Source: Bacteroidia bacterium (lineage in GTDB: Bacteria > Bacteroidota > Bacteroidia > B-17B0 > Aurantibacillaceae). From it: a stretch of DNA of 42,492 nucleotides. This document shows, one piece after another, positions 1 to 8,893 of this stretch; positions within the stretch are counted from its first letter, which is position 1, and each line of letters begins with the position of its first letter. The notes beneath the pieces are model-generated. The model searched no databases and was not told the DNA's origin. It saw only the letters and a program-made list of their open reading frames with translations. The DNA is taken from positions 1-42,492 of the forward strand of contig JADLER010000108.1 of assembly GCA_020846025.1 (NCBI GenBank), in the 5' to 3' direction. Position numbers and translations under genes: made by a program.

Positions 1-1517
1 CTGTTTGTTATTTAATGTTAGGCAATTCCTATATGAACATTGGAAATTTAGATAGTTCAAGGTATTATTATTTGCTTTCAAAAGATTTTTCAGAACGAAG
101 TAATGACCTTAGAACGTATTATTCCGCTATCGGTAATTTAGGTAATTTGGAGCTTGAACTTAAAAATTATGATAAAGCAATAGATTATTCTTTTCAAACC
201 TTATACCATTATAAACAAACTAATATTGTTACCGAAGTTATGGTGAGTTATGGTTCGTTGGCTGATATTTATAAAGCTAAAAAAGAGTATAAATTGGCCA
301 TTTTATATTATGACACCGCCCTAACTTATACTAAAAAATTAAACTCGGCTGAAGATTACATTTACAATTATAAAGGATTATATGAAATTTATGAAGATAT
401 GGGTAAATTTAAAGAGGCTTTTCAATATTATAAATTATATAAAACATGGAATGATTCGGTAAATAACAATCAAAACTCAAAAAAAATTAGTGCCATGGAG
501 CTTGAATTCAAATATAAAGCCGAACAGAGAGAGAAAGATTTAATTCAACAAAACAAAGATTTAATTACACAAGAAAAAATTAAGCAACAAAAATATATTA
601 TTTGGTCTGGAGTTATTGGAGGTATTATACTTATTGTTTTCTTAGGCTTTACCATTAAATCTAATATAGAACGAAAGAAAACCAATGCTCAGTTACAAGC
701 CAGTAACCTTGAAATTGTAGAGCAGAAAAATATTATTGAAGTGAAAAATAATGAAATAACGGATAGTATCACTTATGCCAGTAGAATTCAACAAGGGATT
801 ATTCCAGATGACGATGAATTGAAAAAATTATTTCCTCAGCATTTTGTGTTGTTTAAACCACGAGATATTGTGAGTGGCGATTTTTATTGGGCAAAAAGAG
901 TAACTACCAATAAAAATCGTGCATTAATTGCTTTAGCAGATTGCACGGGGCATGGTGTGCCAGGCGCATTTATGAGTTTGGTTGGTAATACTTTGCTTAA
1001 TCAGGTAATTAATAACCCATTGGTTTCTAATCCTGCTCATGCACTTGATTATATAAACGAACAATTACCTAAAACTATAAAGAGTAAAAGTAGCACCGGA
1101 AGTATTAAAGATGGTATGGAGATGGCGATGTGTGATATAGATTATGATACATTAACCTTACAGTTTGCAGGTGCAAATAGCAACATTTATATCGTAAGAG
1201 AAAATCAAATTCAGATATACAAAGGAGATAAACAACCTATTGGTGAAAGCTTAACCGGAAAACCTAAACCATTTAATAATCATGAAATTGCTTTGCAAAA
1301 AGGAGATTGTATTTTTATGCTAAGTGATGGTTATGCCGATCAATTTGGAGGCGAAAAAGGAAAGAAATTTAAGTATAAACCGCTCGAAGATTTATTTGTG
1401 TCTATTGCTATAAAGGATACGCAAGAGCAATATCAAGTATTAGAAAATACATTTGAAACTTGGAAGAGTTTTCATCAACAAGTAGATGATGTGTTGGTTA
1501 TTGGTATTAAAATTTAA
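1..1517 (+). CDS. TPR-transmembrane-SpoIIE (PP2C-type) phosphatase, 5' truncated
   Basis: The frame is open through the left edge, so the true start lies outside the window; the first internal ATG is at 15 and residues below count from it. Tetratricopeptide helices fill about 1-160, a charged coiled segment follows, one membrane helix spans about 194-214, a short coiled linker leads into a SpoIIE/RsbU-type phosphatase domain at about 255-500. The metal-binding acidic motifs are all visible: SGDFYW (D289), ADCTGHG (D309), LSDGYAD and the terminal VDDVL. Family knowledge: such enzymes dephosphorylate anti-sigma-factor antagonists or similar phosphoproteins in partner-switching. I infer that periplasmic TPRs sense and the cytoplasmic phosphatase responds. 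The stop overlaps by four bases the stop of the convergent gene. The juxtamembrane segment resembles that of the sensor kinase at 26987. Confidence 0.9.
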   Translation, partial: VCYLMLGNSYMNIGNLDSSRYYYLLSKDFSERSNDLRTYYSAIGNLGNLELELKNYDKAIDYSFQTLYHYKQTNIVTEVMVSYGSLADIYKAKKEYKLAILYYDTALTYTKKLNSAEDYIYNYKGLYEIYEDMGKFKEAFQYYKLYKTWNDSVNNNQNSKKISAMELEFKYKAEQREKDLIQQNKDLITQEKIKQQKYIIWSGVIGGIILIVFLGFTIKSNIERKKTNAQLQASNLEIVEQKNIIEVKNNEITDSITYASRIQQGIIPDDDELKKLFPQHFVLFKPRDIVSGDFYWAKRVTTNKNRALIALADCTGHGVPGAFMSLVGNTLLNQVINNPLVSNPAHALDYINEQLPKTIKSKSSTGSIKDGMEMAMCDIDYDTLTLQFAGANSNIYIVRENQIQIYKGDKQPIGESLTGKPKPFNNHEIALQKGDCIFMLSDGYADQFGGEKGKKFKYKPLEDLFVSIAIKDTQEQYQVLENTFETWKSFHQQVDDVLVIGIKI

Positions 1518-2110
1518 AAAGCAATAAAATACAACACGGCAATAAAATTAAGTGCTACACTTATTATTAAACCATTAAAAGTTAAGTGACGATTCATTTT
1601 ATAAATAAAGAATCCAACACCTGCCGCAAATATTAATAGGGTTAGTTTTGGATAAGTAAATTGATGCCAAAATACGCGTTCGTTACTATTAAATTTCACT
1701 TTAAGAATTTTATGAAATAGAAAATCTCTTCCAATAAAAAAATGTTGCCCTTCTTCTGGTGGAGTATAAAATTCGCTTGTAAGAATTGTTAGTTTTAAGG
1801 CATTTGTGGTTTCAATTTCAATGCTTGTAATTTCGGCAGCCTTTACTTCTTTATTATATTTGCTATGTTTGCACTGCACTTGTGCAATTGTGGCTTGTTG
1901 CCAGTAAGTACATATCCAAATGCTAAGCAAACAATAACTTAAAACAGCAACTAAAACAACATTGATGCTATTGCATGTTTTATAAAGTTTAGTTTGTTTA
2001 AACTTAATGATACGTTCTTGCTCTTTTAATTCCTTAATTTTTTTTACATAAAACAATTCCTCGGCTGTAAGTGGTGTGCGTTGTTTTCTTCGAGGTTGTT
2101 CTTCAGGCAT
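1514..2110 (-). CDS. Three-helix membrane protein of unknown function
   Basis: I do not recognise this 198-residue protein. It has a very basic, charged, probably helical N-terminus (about 1-45), a hydrophobic helix at about 47-70, a polar stretch of roughly 80 residues that is probably outside the cytoplasm, and two closely spaced hydrophobic helices at about 154-172 and 178-198. The polar middle has no recognisable catalytic motif. It starts 8 bases after the stop of the upstream glycosyltransferase on the same strand, so the two are probably cotranscribed. The 3' end overlaps the convergent phosphatase gene by four bases. A role in envelope glycolipid handling would be a guess from its neighbour only. 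Confidence 0.75.
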   Translation of the reverse strand: MPEEQPRRKQRTPLTAEELFYVKKIKELKEQERIIKFKQTKLYKTCNSINVVLVAVLSYCLLSIWICTYWQQATIAQVQCKHSKYNKEVKAAEITSIEIETTNALKLTILTSEFYTPPEEGQHFFIGRDFLFHKILKVKFNSNERVFWHQFTYPKLTLLIFAAGVGFFIYKMNRHLTFNGLIISVALNFIAVLYFIAF

Positions 2111-2118
2111 AGAATGAT

Positions 2119-3078
2119 TTATAAATTAATCTTCTTCTCTAATAGGTAGTTATTTCTATCAGGAGAGTTTCTTAGAATTAATTCAGCTATGAAACCCGCT
2201 AAAAATAACATGGTTCCTAGCACCATAGTAGTAAGGGCAATATAAAACGATGGGCGATCGGTTAACAATCGAGCTGCTTTATGAATAATAAAGGCATGAT
2301 AAAACTTATCAAGTCCCAAATAAATAACAGCTCCAAATCCAATAACAAACATTAATGTACCCACTAAACCAAAAAAGTGCATCGGCCTTTTCCCAAATTT
2401 TGATAAAAAGGTAATCGTCATAAGGTCTAAAAAACCATTTATAAATCTATCCCAACCAAATTTACTAACGCCATATTTTCGGGCTTGATGTTGTACTACT
2501 TTTTCTCCAATGCGATTAAATCCTGCATTTTTAGCAAGTACAGGAATAAAACGATGCATCTCGCCATACACCTCAATGCTTTTTATAACTTCTTTTCGGT
2601 AAGCCTTCAAACCGCAATTCATATCGTGTAATTTAATACCCGACATCAATCTTGTAGTGCCATTGTATAATTTAGAAGGTATATTTTTAGTAAAAGTGTT
2701 ATCAAATCGTTTTTGTTTCCAGCCACTCACAAGGTCATATTCCCCAGATTTTATCATATTATATAGTTCTGGAATTTCGTCTGGGGAATCTTGTAAATCA
2801 GCGTCCATGGTTATTACCACATCACCTTGCGCAGCATCAAAACCTATATATAAACCAGGCGATTTACCATAATTTCTACGAAACTTAATGGCTTTTATAC
2901 ACTGGTTTTTTGACGCCAAATTTTCTATCACATTCCATGAGCCATCTTTGCTGCCGTCATCTACAAAAATAATTTCGTAGCTGTAGCCATTTGCATCCAT
3001 AACTTGTTTTATACGGTCATGCAATTCAGGCAAAGATTCTTCTTCGTTAAATAAAGGAATAACAATAGAAATATTCAT
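2119..3078 (-). CDS. Glycosyltransferase family 2, polyprenyl-phosphate sugar synthase type
   Basis: A 319-residue GT-A fold enzyme of the DPM1/GtrB/ArnC kind, which moves a sugar from a nucleotide donor to a polyprenyl phosphate on the inner face of the cytoplasmic membrane. The N-terminal SIVIPLFNEEESL strand-loop, the FVDDGSKDGS motif at about 38-47 and the metal-binding MDADLQDSPDEI (D92, D94) are typical. Two membrane helices at about 234-256 and 277-300 close the protein, as in GtrB-type members. The exact sugar cannot be read from sequence. It is first in a two-gene unit with the membrane protein downstream. The upstream 318-base gap carries the divergent SRP RNA gene. Confidence 0.92.
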   Translation of the reverse strand: MNISIVIPLFNEEESLPELHDRIKQVMDANGYSYEIIFVDDGSKDGSWNVIENLASKNQCIKAIKFRRNYGKSPGLYIGFDAAQGDVVITMDADLQDSPDEIPELYNMIKSGEYDLVSGWKQKRFDNTFTKNIPSKLYNGTTRLMSGIKLHDMNCGLKAYRKEVIKSIEVYGEMHRFIPVLAKNAGFNRIGEKVVQHQARKYGVSKFGWDRFINGFLDLMTITFLSKFGKRPMHFFGLVGTLMFVIGFGAVIYLGLDKFYHAFIIHKAARLLTDRPSFYIALTTMVLGTMLFLAGFIAELILRNSPDRNNYLLEKKINL

Positions 3079-3154
3079 AATGGTTTAAAAGTCGGCATTA
3101 ATTACCCAACACACAAATTTTGCGAAAATTATGCTAAAAATAAAATAAATTATC

Positions 3155-3162
3155 TACTTTTG
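3155..3162 (+). promoter_or_regulatory. -7 promoter box of the SRP RNA gene (TACTTTTG)
   Basis: TACTTTTG is a perfect match to the Bacteroidota -7 consensus TAnnTTTG and ends 4 bases before the folded RNA begins, the expected distance to a transcription start. No good TTTG -33 box is found 19-21 bases upstream; the nearest TTTG (3119-3122) is too far away. The box is a useful ruler for other promoters in the window. Confidence 0.6.
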
Positions 3163-3166
3163 CGCT

Positions 3167-3261
3167 GGGTAAGTCTTTCACGACCAGCTCCTGTCAAATC
3201 CCCCAGGGTGGGAACACAGCAAGGGTAGATGGTTGAGCGGTGCGATGGAAGTAGCTTACCC
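3167..3261 (+). ncRNA. ffs: Signal recognition particle RNA, small bacterial type (4.5S)
   Basis: The stretch has the small SRP RNA layout: an outer stem GGGTAAG (3167-3173) with CTTACCC (3255-3261), an inner arm including CCTGTCAAATCCCCC, and the asymmetric loop with GGAACACAGCAAGGG that forms the Ffh M-domain binding site, followed by GATGGTTGAGCGGTGCGATGG. With Ffh protein, this RNA targets membrane and exported proteins to the translocon. A perfect -7 box sits just upstream and a T-run directly follows the closing stem. The ends are set by the outer stem and may be off by a few bases. Confidence 0.93.
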
Positions 3262-3268
3262 TTTTTTT
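3255..3268 (+). terminator. Probable terminator of SRP RNA
   Basis: The 3' strand of the closing stem of the SRP RNA (CTTACCC) runs directly into seven T residues, so the RNA's own terminal helix plus the T-run can act as an intrinsic terminator. Confidence 0.5.
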
Positions 3269-3396
3269 GTGCTTTTTCCTGTTTCTTTTCTTTAAATTAA
3301 GCATTATACTAACATATTTCTGTTTAAAAACATCAACTATGGTATAATTTACACTTTACTTTATCAAGTACCTTCGTTCATTAAATTATATCAATT

Positions 3397-4128
3397 ATGT
3401 TGTCTTTTATTTTACAAATTTCGGGCTCTGCTGCCGCTGCAGTAGCTGATAGTGTGGTTCAACCTGCTGTTACAGGAATACAAACTGCTACAGAAGCTTT
3501 ACCACCTAATGAAATCTTGTTGTTTAGTATTATTTTAAAAGGTGGAATTATCATGATTCCTTTAGCCTTTTTATTACTGCTTACAATTTATGTAATGGTA
3601 GAAAGGCTGTTAATTATCTCAAAAGCCTCTAAGAAAAACGCCACTTTAATATCAAGTATTAAAGAAATGATTAATAGTAGCAACTTAGCTAATGCACGAA
3701 ATATGTGTAAAAATGTAAACACTCCCGAATCTATCATGTTGGAGCAAGGTATATCTCGCATAGGGCAAAGCATGACCGAAATTAGAGAAGCGATGGATAA
3801 AGCAGGAGCTGTAGAGTTATCTCGATTAGAGAAAAATATGAGCATACTTAATGTTACTGGACGCATTGCCCCAATGTTTGGATTTATTGGAACTATTATA
3901 GGGGTTATTAAAATCTTTTATGATATATCATTAGCTAAAACAGTAGAGATTGAAGTTATCTCAACAGGCTTGTATGAAAAAATGATTACTTCTGGAGGTG
4001 GTTTGGTTGTAGGTGTTGTTGCTTTTATTGCTTACCACTGGCTTAATGCTCGCATTGATAAAATTGCGCATCACATGGAAGAGTCTCAAATTGAATTTTT
4101 AGATATACTCAATGAGCCGAGTAAATAA
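3397..4128 (+). CDS. exbB: ExbB/TolQ/MotA-type proton channel subunit
   Basis: A 243-residue inner-membrane protein with the three-helix layout of ExbB: helices at about 48-72, 150-175 and 195-216, with the long cytoplasmic loop between the first two. The GRIAPMFGFIGTIIGVI and GLYEKMITSGGGLVVGVVAF stretches are the conserved pore-lining segments of the family. It pairs with ExbD to pass protons and energise TonB, which opens outer-membrane TonB-dependent receptors. Spacing to exbD is 37 bases and to tonB just 2 more, so the three make an obvious operon. The residues before the first helix are Ala-rich and may be a short periplasmic tail. Confidence 0.93.
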   Translation: MLSFILQISGSAAAAVADSVVQPAVTGIQTATEALPPNEILLFSIILKGGIIMIPLAFLLLLTIYVMVERLLIISKASKKNATLISSIKEMINSSNLANARNMCKNVNTPESIMLEQGISRIGQSMTEIREAMDKAGAVELSRLEKNMSILNVTGRIAPMFGFIGTIIGVIKIFYDISLAKTVEIEVISTGLYEKMITSGGGLVVGVVAFIAYHWLNARIDKIAHHMEESQIEFLDILNEPSK

Positions 4129-4165
4129 TTCTAGAAATAGTATTAATTATTAAACATATACCAAA

Positions 4166-4576
4166 ATGGGACTTAGAAAAAAGGCACATAGAGATGCAGA
4201 AGTAAGTACAGAATCATTAAACGATATTATGTTCTTTCTTTTACTTTTCTTTTTAATACTTTCAACAATGGTGAGTCCTAATGCTATTAAGGTAAACTTA
4301 CCAAGCTCTAAACCAACTAAACCTATTGATAATAATAAAAAGCCCATCCATTTAGATGTATCGAATACTCGAAATTATTATGTAGAAGGGAAAGAGGTTG
4401 ATTTCTCAAACTTAGAAGCGGTACTTTCAACCGAAATTGGAACTAATCCTGAACCTACTGTGGTGTTGCAAATGGATAAAGATTTAAGTATTCAAGATGC
4501 GGTAGATGTAATGATTATTATTGATAAGTTAAAATGTAAGATGGTGTGGGCTACTAAACCATCTAATGCTCAATAA
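4166..4576 (+). CDS. exbD: ExbD/TolR biopolymer transport protein
   Basis: A 136-residue ExbD: a short basic cytoplasmic N-terminus, one membrane helix at about 20-37, and a periplasmic domain of about 95 residues. The aspartate in LNDIMFFLLLFF (D20) sits at the head of the helix where the family's essential proton-carrying aspartate lies. It works with ExbB upstream and the TonB-like protein that begins 2 bases after its stop. Length is normal for the family. Confidence 0.93.
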   Translation: MGLRKKAHRDAEVSTESLNDIMFFLLLFFLILSTMVSPNAIKVNLPSSKPTKPIDNNKKPIHLDVSNTRNYYVEGKEVDFSNLEAVLSTEIGTNPEPTVVLQMDKDLSIQDAVDVMIIIDKLKCKMVWATKPSNAQ

Positions 4577-4578
4577 CG

Positions 4579-5433
4579 ATGATATTAACTAGAGAAGAGG
4601 AAAATAAAAATAGGCTAATTTCATTAGGCATATCGCTTAGTGTTTTTGCATTGCTTATTTTATTTTTTATTTTCTATATGATAATTACTCCTAATCCTCC
4701 ATTTCCAGAGGTTGCAGGTGGTGGCGGCGGTATTGAGTTTAATATTGGAAATTTAATAGAAGGAACAGGTAATGTAGAGAATAATGGAATTGGCGAAGCG
4801 GTATCGGTAGTTGAGAATACTGAAACTACACCACCAACAAATACTCAAAACAATACAGAGGAATTAGTAACTTCTGAAAATGGAGTAGATGTTCAATCTA
4901 CTGAAACTAAAAATACAAACACAACTACTAATCCAGTTGTGGTAATTCCTGTAAAACCAAAAGAAAAAACAGCTGCTGAATTATTAAAAGAAAAATTCGA
5001 AAAAAATAAAGGGAAAAATGGTGGAGGAGATGGAAATAGTGGCCAGGAAGGAAACGATGGGCGTCCAGACGGTAATCCTCATACAAACGGTACAGGAGGC
5101 ACAGGTGGTGGCGACGGAGGCGGTGATGGGCCTGGTAATGGAAATGGAAAAGGACCTGGCAATGGTGGTTATGGTTTTAGTTTAACAGGTAGAAGTGTAG
5201 TAACACCGCCAGTATTATCTAAAGACACAAAAGAAGAAGGAAAAGTAGTAGTAGAAATTGTGGTGGATAAATATGGAAAAGTTATTAAGGCTGATCCTTC
5301 TGGTCGAGGAACAAACACTAATAGCCCGATATTAAAAGCAAAGGCTAGGCAGGCTGCACTAAATACAGTGTTTAACGTAAGTGGAGAATTTACAGAACAA
5401 AAAGGAACAATTACTATAATTTTTAGTTTTTAA
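4579..5433 (+). CDS. tonB: TonB-family energy transducer
   Basis: A 284-residue protein with an N-terminal anchor helix at about 13-36, a long low-complexity periplasmic linker and a C-terminal TonB-like domain at about 195-284 (EEGKVVVEIVVDKYGKVIKA near its start, ending in GTITIIFSF). It would carry energy from ExbB-ExbD to outer-membrane receptors. The linker first holds Thr/Asn/Pro and Lys residues, then a Gly/Asn/Asp-rich tract from about 147 to 193 instead of the usual Pro-Lys repeats. It begins 2 bases after exbD, which supports joint expression. The match of the C-terminal domain is by pattern; this subgroup is often labelled energy transducer TonB in Bacteroidota. Confidence 0.85.
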   Translation: MILTREEENKNRLISLGISLSVFALLILFFIFYMIITPNPPFPEVAGGGGGIEFNIGNLIEGTGNVENNGIGEAVSVVENTETTPPTNTQNNTEELVTSENGVDVQSTETKNTNTTTNPVVVIPVKPKEKTAAELLKEKFEKNKGKNGGGDGNSGQEGNDGRPDGNPHTNGTGGTGGGDGGGDGPGNGNGKGPGNGGYGFSLTGRSVVTPPVLSKDTKEEGKVVVEIVVDKYGKVIKADPSGRGTNTNSPILKAKARQAALNTVFNVSGEFTEQKGTITIIFSF

Positions 5434-5478
5434 AATGAACGCCACTCAAGTCATCATTCATTTAATTATTGATACAAA

Positions 5479-6780
5479 ATGACTTACCAGCAAACATTAG
5501 ATTATTTATTTTCTCTGCTACCCATGTATCAACGTGTTGGTGCGGTAGCTTACAAAACCGATTTGAATAATACCATAGCAATATGTAAAGCATTAGGTAA
5601 TCCAGAGAAAAAATTAAAATGCGTTCACGTAGCCGGCACCAATGGAAAGGGATCTTCATCGCACATGCTGGCGGCTGTTTTGCAAAAAGCTGGGTATAAA
5701 ACAGGTCTTTATACATCACCGCATTTAACTGATTTTAGAGAACGCATAAGTATTAACGGTAAAATGATTCCGAAGGCAGAAGTTGTTTCGTTTGTAGAAA
5801 AACACCAAGCAACTTTTGAAACAATAAAACCATCTTTTTTTGAGTGGACTGTAGGCTTAGCTTTTGACTATTTTGCTAATCAAGAAGTAGATGTAGCGGT
5901 TATAGAAGTAGGGTTAGGTGGTCGCTTAGATTCTACAAATGTTATCACGCCTGTTGTTTCTTTAATTACAAATATTGGATACGATCATACTAATTTGCTT
6001 GGAGATTCTTTACAACAAATTGGAACTGAAAAAGCAGGAATTATTAAACAACGAATTCCGGTTGTGATTAGTCAAACACAACTAGAACTAATATCTGTTT
6101 TTAGCAATACAGCTAAAGAGCTTAAAGCACCATTAGAATTTGCAGATAAGAATTATAAAATAATTAATTCGCTGGTTAAGAATAATTTTTTACACCTTGA
6201 AGTGCTTGATAAAAAACGAAATCGTAATCTCAAGTTCGATTTAGATCTTCTAGGAAAATATCAAGCTAAAAATTTATTAGGTGTTTTAAATACATTGGAG
6301 GTTTTAAAGAGTAAAGGATTTATTATAGAAGATGAGGTTCTGTATGATGCGCTCCATCAAGTTCAACAAATAACTGGCTTGAAAGGAAGATGGCAAATTT
6401 TAAAAAACAAACCTCTTATAATTGCAGATACAGGTCATAATGAAGATGGAATAAAGGAGGTTTTGGAAAATATAAATTCTCAATCTTATAAGCAATTACA
6501 TTTTATATTAGGTGTTGTGAATGACAAAGACATAACTAAAATATTAAAATTACTTCCTAAAGATGCAGTATATTATTTTTGTAAAGCAAATATACCACGC
6601 GCCTTGCCAGAAACAGAATTACTTGCCTTAGCTCATAAACAAAAATTAAAAGGCGAAGCATATAAGACAGTAGCTGAAGCCTTAAAATCTGCAAAGAAAA
6701 ATACTAAAGCTGGAGGATTAATTTTTATAGGAGGCAGTACATTTACTGTTGCCGATGCACTTCTATTATTTGAAGAATAA
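5479..6780 (+). CDS. folC: Folylpolyglutamate synthase / dihydrofolate synthase
   Basis: A 433-residue Mur-ligase-family enzyme that adds glutamate to dihydropteroate and to folates, using ATP. The ATP-binding loop VAGTNGKGSSS lies at about 51-61, the family signature TGLYTSPHLTDFRERI follows at about 75-90, and GLGGRLDSTNVI and NIGYDHTNLLG mark the central domain. The C-terminal ligase domain carries IADTGHNEDGI. Length is normal. It follows the tonB stop by 45 bases on the same strand and may be read through from the exb operon, an arrangement seen elsewhere in the phylum. The 3' end abuts the convergent gene with one base between them. Confidence 0.95.
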   Translation: MTYQQTLDYLFSLLPMYQRVGAVAYKTDLNNTIAICKALGNPEKKLKCVHVAGTNGKGSSSHMLAAVLQKAGYKTGLYTSPHLTDFRERISINGKMIPKAEVVSFVEKHQATFETIKPSFFEWTVGLAFDYFANQEVDVAVIEVGLGGRLDSTNVITPVVSLITNIGYDHTNLLGDSLQQIGTEKAGIIKQRIPVVISQTQLELISVFSNTAKELKAPLEFADKNYKIINSLVKNNFLHLEVLDKKRNRNLKFDLDLLGKYQAKNLLGVLNTLEVLKSKGFIIEDEVLYDALHQVQQITGLKGRWQILKNKPLIIADTGHNEDGIKEVLENINSQSYKQLHFILGVVNDKDITKILKLLPKDAVYYFCKANIPRALPETELLALAHKQKLKGEAYKTVAEALKSAKKNTKAGGLIFIGGSTFTVADALLLFEE

Positions 6781-6781
6781 A

Positions 6782-8779
6782 TTATTTTAAAACGCCTTGA
6801 TTTAAAAGTTCAGTGAAATGAACACGTTCACCTTTGTAAATAGCAATAATAAAAGCATCTGTAATACCATTCTTTTTTGCTTTTTCTAAAACAGCATTAG
6901 TCTCGTTTAGTGTTTTAAAAGATCCTAAGGTAAAACGAGTAATATTATCTGAGAAAGTCTGACGTTTAGATTTTGGTAAACCTATTAACTTGGAATAATC
7001 AAAATTTTCGAACATCTTATAAGCACCAATTTGTACGGTATAATTTAAACTATCAATTACTTTATCGCCAAATTTTTCAAGTATTTGAGGATAAGTTAAA
7101 GTGAGGTTAGAAAAATTTTCTCCGATTATAGCTGATGAATCTACTTTGTAGGCGTTTAGTTTTAAATATTCGGGCGAAAAAATTTCAGCGTCTAATTCTA
7201 ATTTAATAAATGAATCTACTTTAGCTGTAGAAAAATCTTTTGTAACCATACTTGTTAAATATTTGAATTGAATTTCAAAATCGTTACCCGAAGGTAGATT
7301 TACTAAGTATTTCCCGTTGGTTCCATTAGAGTGGAATTTTCCTGAAAAATCTTTTTTATTAATTTTTGATCGTACAATTATTTCAGCTTTTACAGGCGCA
7401 TTATCATAGGTAACCTTCCCAGTTAGCATCACTAAAGCAGTTGGTTTCCCAAATAATCCAGGCTCAACCACATAAATATCTTGTTGCCCGAACCCTTCTT
7501 TCTTTTCCGAGGAATAGTACCCTCTATTGCCATCAGAAGATACTACATAAAATTTATCATCTTGTTTAGTATTTATTGGTTTTCCAACGTTATAAGGTGT
7601 AGTCCATCTGCCTTGTTTTAAATCGCTTCTAAAAATATCGTATCCTCCCATTGAATTATGTCCTGTTGATGAAAAAAACAATGTTTTGCCATCTGAGTGT
7701 ATGAAAGGTGAGTCTTCATCATCTTTAGTATTTATCTCAGCACCTAGGTTTATTGCCTTTCCCCAAGTGCCGTTTTCTTGTAGTTGAGTGTAATAAATAT
7801 CCCTGCCGCCAAAGCCACCTGGCCTTTCAGATGAAAAATAAATTATTTTTTCATCAGGCGATAAACAAATACTTCCTTCCCAATATGCTGAATTAACTCC
7901 TTTTATTTTAGTAGGTGTGGTCCAGTTAGCGCCATCTAATTTGCTTTCATATATGTCGCCATTTCCAGCGCCTGTATTTTTGTATAAAAACAAGGTTTGT
8001 CCGTCGTGAGATAAATAAACTGCTGCGTCATGTCCATTTGTGTTAAGGGAATTAATTGGTTTTGGTTCTTGCCAAATTCCACTTTCATCTTTTTCGGATA
8101 TCATAATGTCTTCAAAGTATGTTCCGTTCTTTTCATCAATTTTATTAGGTGAAATTTGTTTCCCACCCATTGATTTTTCACCTCTATAGGTGTAAACCAT
8201 AAAACTTTCGTTTGATGGAAAAATAGGTGTGTATTCAGATCCTGAGGTGTTTATTGGTTTTCCAATATTGGTGATTTTAGCTACAGCTGATTTATTATCT
8301 AGATTAATAGCACTTTTACAAATCCGAATTTGGCGATCTATTTCCTCTTGTGCCACTTTATCTTTTTGATTTAGTTTATATTTCTCAAATTGAGTAAGAG
8401 CTTCGTTAAATTTATCATTTGCCAGATAGGCTCTACCTAAGTAATAATCGTAATCCAATAATTTTGATTTTAAAGTGTCGGCAGCTTTAATGAAACCTTC
8501 GGCTTTATCTTGAAACTGAGAATCGTAGATGCTACAAGAACCTACTAGATATGCCAAATAAAGGTTACTAGGATGTTTTGCTAATAAACTATCATATATA
8601 GGCCGAGCATATAAAAATTCCTGATTACTGAAATACTTATCGGCTGTTTCTAGTTTTCTTTTATCAATCTCTGACCATTTGTTGGAAAACTCACTTGCGA
8701 GTTCAAAACTTATTTGAGAAAAGAGAACTGAACTTAAGCATATTAAAAATATAAGTAGGGTGTTTCTATTCATCTTCAT
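6782..8779 (-). CDS. PorE-like periplasmic protein: TPR, PD40 propeller, CarboxypepD_reg-like, SPOR
   Basis: A 665-residue exported protein (signal peptide about 1-23, ending near VLFSQ). TPR-like helices run from about 35 to 160; a WD40-like PD40 propeller with repeated LSPDEKIIYFSSERPGGFGG-type blades follows to about 435; a beta-sandwich of the carboxypeptidase regulatory type lies at about 440-530; and a SPOR domain ends the protein (YTVQIGAY at 580, second half at about 613-653). The first three domains match the order of the type IX secretion protein PorE, which ends in a peptidoglycan-binding OmpA domain. Here SPOR, a domain known to bind denuded glycan strands, takes that place. I infer a periplasmic anchor between peptidoglycan and an outer-membrane complex. 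The second codon-3 Met is an equally good start. Confidence 0.8.
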   Translation of the reverse strand: MKMNRNTLLIFLICLSSVLFSQISFELASEFSNKWSEIDKRKLETADKYFSNQEFLYARPIYDSLLAKHPSNLYLAYLVGSCSIYDSQFQDKAEGFIKAADTLKSKLLDYDYYLGRAYLANDKFNEALTQFEKYKLNQKDKVAQEEIDRQIRICKSAINLDNKSAVAKITNIGKPINTSGSEYTPIFPSNESFMVYTYRGEKSMGGKQISPNKIDEKNGTYFEDIMISEKDESGIWQEPKPINSLNTNGHDAAVYLSHDGQTLFLYKNTGAGNGDIYESKLDGANWTTPTKIKGVNSAYWEGSICLSPDEKIIYFSSERPGGFGGRDIYYTQLQENGTWGKAINLGAEINTKDDEDSPFIHSDGKTLFFSSTGHNSMGGYDIFRSDLKQGRWTTPYNVGKPINTKQDDKFYVVSSDGNRGYYSSEKKEGFGQQDIYVVEPGLFGKPTALVMLTGKVTYDNAPVKAEIIVRSKINKKDFSGKFHSNGTNGKYLVNLPSGNDFEIQFKYLTSMVTKDFSTAKVDSFIKLELDAEIFSPEYLKLNAYKVDSSAIIGENFSNLTLTYPQILEKFGDKVIDSLNYTVQIGAYKMFENFDYSKLIGLPKSKRQTFSDNITRFTLGSFKTLNETNAVLEKAKKNGITDAFIIAIYKGERVHFTELLNQGVLK

Positions 8780-8821
8780 CTGATTCTAAATGCTCAAGTT
8801 ATATAAAAATAGAGTTATCTG

Positions 8822-8829
8822 CAAATCTA
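8822..8829 (-). promoter_or_regulatory. -7 box upstream of the PorE-like gene (TAGATTTG)
   Basis: On the minus strand TAGATTTG matches TAnnTTTG exactly, 42 bases before the ATG, giving a predicted leader of about 36 bases. No clear -33 box was found. Confidence 0.4.
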
Positions 8830-8871
8830 AGTATTCAACTTATTCATAAATTATGTTTATAATATTTTCAG

Positions 8872-8879
8872 TATCTTTG
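8872..8879 (+). promoter_or_regulatory. -7 box upstream of purM (TATCTTTG)
   Basis: TATCTTTG matches TAnnTTTG exactly and ends 14 bases before the purM ATG, so the predicted leader is very short. The -33 region is not a clear match. Confidence 0.5.
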
Positions 8880-8893
8880 GGTTTTATTATAGC

